Source of the DNA: Candidatus Kaiserbacteria bacterium RIFCSPHIGHO2_02_FULL_54_11b
GTDB taxonomy: Bacteria; Patescibacteriota; Minisyncoccia; Phycocordibacterales; UBA2100
Assembly: GCA_001781275.1 (NCBI GenBank)
Contig: MFLH01000029.1
Location: forward strand, 22,803 to 28,242
DNA length: 5,440 nt
Direction: 5' to 3'
Position numbers and translations under genes: made by a program. The notes below the pieces were generated by a model. It saw only the letters and a list, made by a program, of their open reading frames with translations. It was not told where the DNA came from and made no database searches. This document shows, piece after piece, positions 1 to 4,765 of the stretch; positions within the stretch are counted from its first letter, which is position 1; each line of letters starts with the position of its first letter.

Positions 1-194
1 TCGATGGGCTCGCCTTTCCCAAAAAGTGCAAGCATCGCATCGAATATCGTGCGATGCTTGCCCGCGTAAAACGAATCAACACCAACGAGATCCGCGACTT
101 CGTAGATCGCGTTCTGATTTAGCATCAACGCGCCGAGCAAGGCTCGCTCCATCTCGATATCTTGGGGCGGAACTTTTGCGGCGTTGGTGGCCAT
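1..194 (-). CDS. dnaB: Replicative DNA helicase DnaB, N-terminal fragment (partial at left edge)
   Basis: Reading the minus strand from the ATG at 194-192 gives 64 complete codons with no stop, running off the window edge. The protein begins MATNAAKVPPQDIEMERALL and continues through GALMLNQNAIYEVADL, SFYAGKHRTIFDAMLALF and GKGEPI. This matches the DnaB N-terminal all-helical domain: PPQ.IEAEQALLG near residues 9-21, a D/SFY motif near 40-43, and an H..IF.AM..L motif near 47-57. In known DnaB this domain builds the hexamer collar and contacts primase; the RecA-like ATPase domain lies outside the window. DnaB hexamers unwind DNA at replication forks in the cytoplasm. The start is supported by AGGA seven bases upstream and by family alignment. 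The gene diverges from the sigma-like gene at 372. The fragment is short, but the motif order is specific enough for a confident call. Confidence 0.9.
   Translation of the reverse strand, partial: MATNAAKVPPQDIEMERALLGALMLNQNAIYEVADLVGVDSFYAGKHRTIFDAMLALFGKGEPI
28..61. repeat. Perfect 12-bp inverted repeat inside dnaB
   Basis: GCAAGCATCGCA at 28-39 is the exact reverse complement of TGCGATGCTTGC at 50-61, with a 10-nt centre. Within the centre, CGA (41-43) can also pair with TCG (47-49), leaving a 3-nt loop and one bulged base. It lies over DnaB codons 45-56, a conserved stretch of the N-terminal domain, so the bases are also constrained by protein sequence. The match may be chance codon choice, or a hairpin in the early dnaB mRNA or DNA. 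The repeat is directly visible; a function is not. Confidence 0.6.
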
Positions 195-209
195 TGTGTA
201 ATCCTACCA
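195..209 (-). promoter_or_regulatory. dnaB start signal: AGGA Shine-Dalgarno or extended -10 for a leaderless mRNA
   Basis: On the minus strand the bases before the dnaB ATG read TGGTAGGATTACACA. This can be read two ways. AGGA lies 7 nt from the ATG, a normal Shine-Dalgarno spacing. Alternatively TG-G-TAGGAT is an extended -10 (TGnTATAAT-like, 4 of 6 in the hexamer) ending 6 nt before the A of ATG, which would start transcription at or next to the start codon. No convincing -35 hexamer lies 17 bp upstream. The second reading gains weight because the same spacing recurs before the genes at 1487 and 4766. Confidence 0.45.
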
Positions 210-302
210 CCGTGCCTTTTGCAGCGTAGTTTCGTGGGGGACTTGAAAGTGTGCCTTAGGTGTGGACAATGGGTGGCTCGGGCTTCCGGGAAGGTCAATG
301 CC

Positions 303-331
303 TTGACTCTGGGCGCTATATTTGATACAAC
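303..331 (+). promoter_or_regulatory. Putative sigma-70-type promoter for the gene at 372
   Basis: TTGACT (303-308; 5 of 6 to the -35 consensus) is followed by exactly 17 bp and then TACAAC (326-331; 4 of 6 to the -10 consensus). TG-A directly precedes the -10, giving an extended -10. Transcription would start near 338, leaving a leader of about 34 nt before the ATG at 372. It is the best promoter match in the gap between the divergent genes. No Shine-Dalgarno stands near the ATG: the closest purine run, AGAG at 351-354, is too far away. Confidence 0.5.
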
Positions 332-371
332 GAAGACACACGAATCAAAAAGAGTCAATAACCAGCCATTT

Positions 372-1394
372 ATGCTATCTTTTCAGCCAAAATCTGTCAC
401 CAAGGATCTCCTCGCAAGCCTTCCGGAGCGCTCTCGCCGCGTCCTCTCGGACCGCTTCGGCCTTGCCGGAAAGGGCGAGCGACGCACGCTTGATGCCATC
501 GGGCAGGAGTATGGCATCACCCGCGAGCGTGTGCGTCAGATCGAAAACCACAGCATCTCCGCGGTGCGTGATTCCGAAGCGTACGCGACGCTCACACAAC
601 ACTTGGAGGACCTCAAAGCTGCCGTTGCGACCTTGGGCGCCGTGCTCGCAGAGCACACGATCGTTGAGCATCTTGCAAAAGGTGACGCCGATCGCAATCA
701 TCTTGTATTCCTTCTCACCGTCGGACATCAATTCGACGACCGCCGCGAGGACAACGATTTCAAGGCGCGCTGGCACATCGATGAACAACTCACCGAACAA
801 GTGGAGGCAGCGCTTTCAAGCCTCTACGAATCACTCGAGCCCAACAAGCTCACTCCCGAAGAAGAGTTTTTGGAGCTTTTTGCAAAGCACCTCAAACAAG
901 CAGGGGTAAAAAACCGCGCTCCCGAAGTGCTCCCGCGTTGGCTTTTGATATCGAAGAGGATCGGTCGGAACCCGCTCGGCGAGTGGGGCAGGCAGGATTC
1001 ACCGCACGTGCGTATCAAAAATACGCGTGATTTTGCGTACCTCACACTGAAGCGCCACGGCTCACCCATGCATTTTATCGAAGTCGCCAAAAACATCGAA
1101 AAGCTCTTTGGCCGCAAGACACATCCTGCGACGACGCACAACGAACTCATCAAGGACAGCCGCTTTGTCCTCGTTGGCCGCGGACTCTACGCCTTGAAAG
1201 AGTGGGGCTACGAGCCGGGCGTCGTGCGCGACGTCATCGCCGGCATCCTGAAGCGCGAAGGGCCGCTTACGCGCGAGGAGATCATCGAGCGCGTGAAGCG
1301 CGAGCGATACGTGAAAGACGCGACCATCGCGGTCAATTTGCAGAACGACATGTTTGCCAAAACGGCGGAGGGGAAGTATTCGTTGGTAAAGTAA
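372..1394 (+). CDS. Sigma-70 region 4 / tandem HARE-type winged-helix DNA-binding protein
   Basis: The product has 340 residues. Residues 15-66 form a sigma-70 region 4 helix-turn-helix: LPERSRRVLSDRFGL, then a basic turn, TLDAIGQEYGITRERVRQIE and SAVR, the segment that reads the -35 element in true sigma factors. No sigma region 2 or 3 is visible, so it should not melt promoters alone. Residues 67-215 are a mostly helical, acidic linker with no family I recognise. Residues about 218-280 resemble a HARE/RpoE-delta winged helix, with SRFVLVGRGLYALKEWGY as its wing. Residues 282-340 look like a second, degenerate copy ending AKTAEGKYSLVK. Such proteins recur in CPR genomes; their role is unknown, and I infer a transcription or nucleoid regulator. 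I chose the ATG at 372 because the open frame upstream to 162 runs antisense over dnaB and through the promoter, and family members begin close to the HTH. The gene diverges from dnaB. Confidence 0.8.
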   Translation: MLSFQPKSVTKDLLASLPERSRRVLSDRFGLAGKGERRTLDAIGQEYGITRERVRQIENHSISAVRDSEAYATLTQHLEDLKAAVATLGAVLAEHTIVEHLAKGDADRNHLVFLLTVGHQFDDRREDNDFKARWHIDEQLTEQVEAALSSLYESLEPNKLTPEEEFLELFAKHLKQAGVKNRAPEVLPRWLLISKRIGRNPLGEWGRQDSPHVRIKNTRDFAYLTLKRHGSPMHFIEVAKNIEKLFGRKTHPATTHNELIKDSRFVLVGRGLYALKEWGYEPGVVRDVIAGILKREGPLTREEIIERVKRERYVKDATIAVNLQNDMFAKTAEGKYSLVK

Positions 1395-1417
1395 GCGGCC
1401 GTCGGATCAAAATGGGA

Positions 1418-1450
1418 GGACTTCGTACGTCCCCAGGACGTACGAAGTCC
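1418..1450. repeat. Perfect 15-bp inverted repeat with 3-nt loop
   Basis: GGACTTCGTACGTCC (1418-1432) and its exact reverse complement GGACGTACGAAGTCC (1436-1450) flank the loop CCA. It begins 23 bp after the stop of the region 4 gene and ends 36 bp before the next ATG. Each arm also starts GGAC and ends GTCC, so each arm can fold on itself. No T-run follows on the plus strand (the next bases are GCAACACG) and no A-run precedes it, so it is not a standard intrinsic terminator. It may still stabilise the 3' end of the upstream mRNA, act as a dispersed palindromic element of the genome, or be a protein-binding dyad. Confidence 0.85.
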
Positions 1451-1471
1451 GCAACACGCCGCCGATAGCGG

Positions 1472-1480
1472 TGGTAAAAT
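1472..1480 (+). promoter_or_regulatory. Extended -10 (TGGTAAAAT) directly before the gene at 1487
   Basis: TG (1472-1473), one base, then TAAAAT (1475-1480; 5 of 6 to TATAAT), ends 6 nt before the ATG at 1487. No -35 is evident at the usual distance, as is common for extended -10 promoters. The spacing places the transcription start at or next to the A of the start codon, predicting a leaderless mRNA. No Shine-Dalgarno is present in GATGCA, which agrees with this. Confidence 0.55.
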
Positions 1481-1486
1481 GATGCA

Positions 1487-2914
1487 ATGATCCATGAGTA
1501 TGAGCAGACAGGAATAGCAAGCGGGTCAAGACTCAAGGGTTCATTTCTCGGGCCCCTTTTCAGCTTCGACCTGCACTCCTTTGTCGATGAATTCGTAGGC
1601 AATGGCTGGGGCATGTCGCGCTGCCTCGCCCTCAGCATCATTTTTTGGGGTCTTTTTGGCGTACTATGGCAGATGGTACCAAGCCTGCCGCTCTTTGCCT
1701 TCGGGTGGCTTTTGGGTACGGCACCCGTGTGGCTTCCTATCGTGCTTTTGGTAACTGCGTGGAAAATATGGATTTGGTATGTGCATTCAAGCTACATCTT
1801 CAGGCGCGACACCGTCCTTCTCGAGGTAAAAATGCCGCGCGACATCACCCGTTCGCCGCGGGCAATGGAAAATGCGCTCTCCAAACTTTGGACCGACTCC
1901 GGCGAAACGACCTTCTTCAATACATTCTGGCAGGGTCAGGTGCGTCCTTACTTTTCTCTTGAGATAGCCTCATTTGGAGGGGAGATACATTTTTACATCT
2001 GGTCTTGGCGGGCTTGGCGGCCGAATGTGGAGGCGATGATGTACGCCTACTATCCCGAAGTCGAAATAGTTGAGGCCGAAGATTATGCATCAAAATTTAG
2101 ATTTGATCCCGACACGCAAGAAGCCTTTCCTACCGACTGGCGCTATGAACCGCGCAATGATGCATATCCTATCCGCACGTACGTCGACTTTGAGCTCGAC
2201 AAAGATCCGAAGGAAGAGTACAAGGTGGACCCTCTCGCGGAGGTCTTGGAGCGCATGAGTATTTTGAAACCGGACGAACAGATGTGGATACAGATAATCA
2301 TCACGCAGTGCCGCGACTCTCGGCGTGATCCCAAGGGACCTTGGTGGAAAATGCAGGATAGATATACTTCAATTATAAAAGACGCGATAGACGAACTCCG
2401 TAAGGAAACGGTGGGGCATGGTGCGGACCCCGGCCTCAACAACCCCGAACGATGGAAATCATTCGCCCGTGTGCCGATGTATCGCTACACCAAACTCATC
2501 GAGGCGATGGATCGCAACATGGGAAAACACCCATTCAATGTCGGCATGCGCGGTGTCTACATTTCCAACTCTGAAAATTTCAACGCTGCAGGATATACAG
2601 GGATCCGTTGGCTTTGGCGACCGGTCGGCAACCCGCAATACATGAACCAGCTCCGTCCGCGCCGCTGGGGCAATCCGTTTGACTATCCGTGGCAGGATTT
2701 CAACAACATGCGGTGGAATCTCATGGTCCGCCGGTACTTTGATTGCTATCGCCGCCGCTCACACTTCTATTCACCGTGGATCATGCCGCACAACATGATG
2801 TCGACCGAGGTTTTGGCGACCATCTGGCACCCGCCGTCGGCTGCCATCGGCGCTCCGGGGCTTGCGCGTATTCCTGCGAAAAAAGCCGAACCGCCCGCCA
2901 ATTTGCCCAAATAG
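1487..2914 (+). CDS. Conserved CPR-type membrane protein resembling the N-terminal region of type IV secretion-like ATPases
   Basis: The product has 475 residues. Residues about 44-64 and 68-99 are hydrophobic and tryptophan-rich, giving two or three membrane segments. A large soluble part follows. Its features are TVLLEVKMPRDITRSPRAME (109-128), a beta-rich PYFSLEIASFGGEIHFYIW (154-172), and AYYPEVEIVEAEDY (187-200). The tail STEVLATIWHPPS (439-451) is followed by KKAEPPANLP. I recall these segments from uncharacterised CPR proteins in which the same region precedes a HerA/VirB4/TraD-like ATPase domain. Here the protein ends just after the NLP motif and has no Walker A motif, so any ATPase must be separate. 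I infer a membrane-bound part of a secretion-, pilus- or DNA-transfer-like machine; the exact role is unknown. The ATG at 1487 is supported by the extended -10 upstream; ATG at 1613 (M43), just before the first membrane segment, is an alternative. It is followed 35 bp later by mltG. Confidence 0.7.
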   Translation: MIHEYEQTGIASGSRLKGSFLGPLFSFDLHSFVDEFVGNGWGMSRCLALSIIFWGLFGVLWQMVPSLPLFAFGWLLGTAPVWLPIVLLVTAWKIWIWYVHSSYIFRRDTVLLEVKMPRDITRSPRAMENALSKLWTDSGETTFFNTFWQGQVRPYFSLEIASFGGEIHFYIWSWRAWRPNVEAMMYAYYPEVEIVEAEDYASKFRFDPDTQEAFPTDWRYEPRNDAYPIRTYVDFELDKDPKEEYKVDPLAEVLERMSILKPDEQMWIQIIITQCRDSRRDPKGPWWKMQDRYTSIIKDAIDELRKETVGHGADPGLNNPERWKSFARVPMYRYTKLIEAMDRNMGKHPFNVGMRGVYISNSENFNAAGYTGIRWLWRPVGNPQYMNQLRPRRWGNPFDYPWQDFNNMRWNLMVRRYFDCYRRRSHFYSPWIMPHNMMSTEVLATIWHPPSAAIGAPGLARIPAKKAEPPANLPK

Positions 2915-2924
2915 ACCCCCCGGG

Positions 2925-2941
2925 TTGTATAGTTGTATAGT
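2925..2941 (+). promoter_or_regulatory. Tandem TTGTATAG repeat carrying two -10 hexamers before mltG
   Basis: TTGTATAG occurs twice in a row (2925-2932 and 2933-2940). Each copy contains TATAGT (2928-2933 and 2936-2941), 5 of 6 to the -10 consensus. The second hexamer ends 8 nt before the ATG at 2950, so transcripts would be leaderless or have a leader of one or two bases. A weak -35 candidate, TTGCCC (2903-2908), sits 19 bp before the first hexamer, inside the end of the upstream gene. No Shine-Dalgarno is seen before the ATG. Confidence 0.5.
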
Positions 2942-2949
2942 GCAGTACT

Positions 2950-3975
2950 ATGCCGGAGCCTAAATCGTTTTTTGAAGAGCTATTTGAAAGAGGGCATTAT
3001 CTTCTCGACCGACTGTCGCTGCGCTGGGACCTCCACGCGAACCGCCGTACCATCATGATTCTCGTGGTCGGCGGATCAATCGCGGCCTTGACCTACCTGT
3101 TTGTCATACAAGCGCCCGCGTCATTCCCCGTCGACAAGCTCATTGAGGTCCCTCAGGGGCAGTCGCTTGCGGAAGTCGCACGCTCTTTGGAGGAGAGGGG
3201 GGTGGTGCGCTCCGCGCTCACACTCCGTCTGATCGTGAAGCTCACCGGCGGTGAGCGCAACGTGCATGCGGGGGATTACCTCTTTAAAGAACCACGGGAT
3301 GTTTTCTCGGTCGCACGAGCACTCATCGTGGGGGCCTACGGACTCGAGCCAACCCGCATCCTGATACCCGAAGGTGCAACGATGAAAGAAATGGCGGTCG
3401 TGTTCGCACAATTCGAACGGTTTGATGCAGAGAAGTTCCTCGCACAAACCGTGGAGCAAGAGGGATACCTTTTCCCCGACACCTATTTCTTTTTGCCCAA
3501 TGTGACTGCAGACACTTTGATACAGGCAATGCGGCAAAATTTTGATGAGAAGATAGCTTCACTCCAAACGCAGATCGCGAGCTCGACCCGCTCGCTTGAG
3601 GATATCGTCATCATGGCGTCGATCATCGAACGCGAGGCGCGCAACAGCGTCGATCGGCGGAAAATTTCCGGCGTCTTGTGGAATCGACTCGCACGCGGGA
3701 TGCCGCTGCAAGTCGATGTAACATTCCTCTACACGATCGGCAAAAATACCTTTCAGCTCACCAACGAAGACCTCGTAAGTGACTCACCCTACAATACATA
3801 CATCAACAAAGGCCTGCCGCCGACGCCGATCGGGAGTCCTTCACTCGATTCGCTCCAAGCTGCGCTCGAGCCCACCAAAAGCGACTACCTTTATTTCCTT
3901 GCCGACCGTAATGGCGTAACGCATTTCTGCAAGACGTACAGTTGTCACATGGCGAACAAAGCGAGGTATCTTTGA
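2950..3975 (+). CDS. mltG: Endolytic murein transglycosylase MltG (YceG-like)
   Basis: The product has 341 residues, normal for MltG. A short cytoplasmic N-terminus (1-33) leads into one membrane anchor (about 34-53). A LysM-like region follows (about 62-115; VPQGQSLAEVARSLEERGVV), then the YceG catalytic domain. Family hallmarks are GYLFPDTYFF (172-181), ASIIEREA (223-230), LQVDVTFLY (253-261), DSPYNTYINKGLPPTPIGSP (278-297) and YLYFLAD with a closing KTY...H..N...YL. Glu227 in SIIERE matches the catalytic glutamate described for E. coli MltG, so the enzyme looks intact. MltG cleaves nascent glycan strands at the outer face of the cytoplasmic membrane, forming 1,6-anhydro ends and ending polymerisation. 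The gene has its own -10 elements and lies just after the membrane protein gene. Two cysteines near the C-terminus (Cys327, Cys332) are notable for an extracytoplasmic enzyme and might form a disulfide. Confidence 0.95.
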   Translation: MPEPKSFFEELFERGHYLLDRLSLRWDLHANRRTIMILVVGGSIAALTYLFVIQAPASFPVDKLIEVPQGQSLAEVARSLEERGVVRSALTLRLIVKLTGGERNVHAGDYLFKEPRDVFSVARALIVGAYGLEPTRILIPEGATMKEMAVVFAQFERFDAEKFLAQTVEQEGYLFPDTYFFLPNVTADTLIQAMRQNFDEKIASLQTQIASSTRSLEDIVIMASIIEREARNSVDRRKISGVLWNRLARGMPLQVDVTFLYTIGKNTFQLTNEDLVSDSPYNTYINKGLPPTPIGSPSLDSLQAALEPTKSDYLYFLADRNGVTHFCKTYSCHMANKARYL

Positions 3976-4003
3976 GCAGCATTAAGTGAAATCAATGTTT
4001 AAT

Positions 4004-4020
4004 GTTCGTGACCTTCGAAC
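4004..4020 (+). terminator. Weak hairpin downstream of mltG
   Basis: GTTCG (4004-4008) pairs with CGAAC (4016-4020) across a 7-nt loop, followed by only three T residues. The stem is short and the T-run minimal, so this is a poor intrinsic terminator. It is listed because it is the only hairpin with trailing T residues between mltG and the next gene. Confidence 0.2.
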
Positions 4021-4021
4021 T

Positions 4022-4050
4022 TTGCGTGCAAACACCAGCTGATGCATACT
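4022..4050 (+). promoter_or_regulatory. Possible promoter for the 188-residue gene
   Basis: TTGCGT (4022-4027), 17 bp, then CATACT (4045-4050), with TG directly before the hexamer. The matches are 3 of 6 and 4 of 6, so the call is weak, but the spacing is ideal. It would give a leader of about 35 nt that contains the hairpin at 4058-4073 and the Shine-Dalgarno at 4080. Confidence 0.3.
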
Positions 4051-4057
4051 AACGTGG

Positions 4058-4073
4058 GTGCTCGGGGGAGCAC
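4058..4073 (+). other. Small hairpin in the leader of the 188-residue gene
   Basis: GTGCTC (4058-4063) and GAGCAC (4068-4073) form a 6-bp perfect stem around a GGGG loop. It ends 6 nt before the Shine-Dalgarno and does not cover it, so it is more likely to protect the 5' end of the mRNA or be incidental than to block translation. Confidence 0.45.
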
Positions 4074-4079
4074 GACAAT

Positions 4080-4084
4080 AGGAG
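4080..4084 (+). promoter_or_regulatory. Strong Shine-Dalgarno AGGAG
   Basis: AGGAG lies 6 nt before the ATG at 4091 and fixes that codon as the start, rather than the next in-frame ATG at 4103. It is the only clear-cut Shine-Dalgarno in the window; the other plus-strand genes lack one. Confidence 0.8.
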
Positions 4085-4090
4085 CTGACG

Positions 4091-4657
4091 ATGAAAGACA
4101 GCATGCTCGATCTCACGAAACGTTATCTCAGCGGGGAGAAGCTCGGTCCGGCTGATTTCGCTCAGACACTCTACGGTTTGATGAGAAAGCACATCAACAC
4201 CGGAACGTCACAAGAAAAGGGAATGTTCGAAGAAACGTTGAAGTATGGCCAACGTGTCGAGGTCGTGGATCTATCAGAATTCTACGTTGCCGGAAAGAAG
4301 CTTTGTCGGGATAGCCTCGACTCACGAAACTGGACACGTCTTTCGGACACGTTACTTCAAGGGTTTGTTGAGGCTGGGAAAGTCAGGGTCGCCTCTGTCG
4401 CTATCGCGGCTATGAGGTTCTACTCCGGCAATAACGCGACGCTGGAAGCGACTTTGATGAAAATTGCCCTTCCGCTTCTACGCGAGCCCAGCGACATCAT
4501 CGACTTCGGATTGGCCATCAGTTCAGACCGCGCGTTCATCATGTTCAACACGATGATCGGCGGCAATCCCGGTTACTACGCGCTCATCGAGAGCCGTCGC
4601 GCGAAAGAACGGGCGACGGAAGAACAAGCGAAAGCTGATAGCGTTGCTTCGCTGTAA
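4091..4657 (+). CDS. Hypothetical soluble protein, 188 residues
   Basis: I do not recognise a family. The composition suggests a mostly helical cytoplasmic protein: no signal peptide and no stretch long or hydrophobic enough for a membrane helix (the most apolar, TLMKIALPLL near 121-130, is too short). The N-terminal half (1-60) is amphipathic and charged. The middle has VRVASVAIAAMRFY (98-111), and GGNPGYYALIE (157-167) precedes a charged helical tail RRAKERATEEQAKA (169-182) that could form a coiled coil. One cysteine, Cys72, is present and there is no metal-binding cluster. The gene is real on several counts: a long open frame, AGGAG 6 nt upstream, a leader hairpin, and an intrinsic terminator 50 nt after the stop. 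It appears to be transcribed alone. Alone among the genes here it combines a leader with a strong Shine-Dalgarno, which suggests high or separately controlled translation. Confidence 0.75.
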   Translation: MKDSMLDLTKRYLSGEKLGPADFAQTLYGLMRKHINTGTSQEKGMFEETLKYGQRVEVVDLSEFYVAGKKLCRDSLDSRNWTRLSDTLLQGFVEAGKVRVASVAIAAMRFYSGNNATLEATLMKIALPLLREPSDIIDFGLAISSDRAFIMFNTMIGGNPGYYALIESRRAKERATEEQAKADSVASL

Positions 4658-4668
4658 CACTCTCGCCA

Positions 4669-4693
4669 TGGCAAACAAGGAAAGTTCTTGCCA
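4669..4693 (+). other. Imperfect hairpin after the 188-residue gene
   Basis: TGGCAA (4669-4674) and TTGCCA (4688-4693) are exact inverted repeats with a 13-nt loop, 11 nt after the stop codon. No T-run follows. It may stabilise the 3' end together with the terminator just downstream, or be chance. Confidence 0.3.
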
Positions 4694-4703
4694 ATTCCAA
4701 CAA

Positions 4704-4740
4704 TGGACCCTCGCGGCGATGCGGGGGTTCAAACTTTTTT
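4704..4740 (+). terminator. Intrinsic terminator between the 188-residue gene and mnmA
   Basis: TGGACCCTCGC (4704-4714) pairs with GCGGGGGTTCA (4721-4731) as an 11-bp stem with two G-U pairs and a GC-rich core, around the 6-nt loop GGCGAT. AAC and then six T residues (4735-4740) follow. This is the best rho-independent terminator in the window. It separates the two genes into different transcripts, so mnmA must use its own promoter. Confidence 0.7.
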
Positions 4741-4750
4741 GTTCACCTTT

Positions 4751-4759
4751 TGATATAGT
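4751..4759 (+). promoter_or_regulatory. Extended -10 (TGATATAGT) directly before mnmA
   Basis: TG (4751-4752), one base, then TATAGT (4754-4759; 5 of 6 to TATAAT), ends 6 nt before the ATG at 4766. No convincing -35 lies 16-18 bp upstream. There is no Shine-Dalgarno in GCCTTC or just before it, so the mRNA is predicted to start at or near the ATG. The T-run of the preceding terminator ends only 10 bp upstream of this element. Confidence 0.6.
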
Positions 4760-4765
4760 GCCTTC

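Noticed and set aside
26..229. Plus-strand open frame of 67 codons
   Set aside because: It lies antisense to the dnaB N-terminus, which has clear family motifs, and its product is arginine-rich as expected of a shadow frame.
162..371. N-terminal extension of the region 4 protein by 70 residues (ATG at 162)
   Set aside because: It would overlap the dnaB start on the opposite strand and run through the promoter at 303-331. The encoded residues show no family similarity, and the HTH motif begins soon after the ATG at 372.
370..381. TTTATGCTATCT as a -10 element at the start of the region 4 gene
   Set aside because: TGCTATCTT looks like an extended -10, but transcription from it would start inside the gene after the only usable ATG. 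No in-frame start follows before the HTH domain.
322..909. 195-codon open frame in a second plus-strand frame
   Set aside because: It is a shadow of the region 4 gene, with a serine-rich low-information product.
1418..1450. Rho-independent terminator call for the 15-bp palindrome
   Set aside because: The stem is excellent, but no T-run follows on the plus strand and no A-run precedes it for the reverse direction. It is therefore listed as a repeat.
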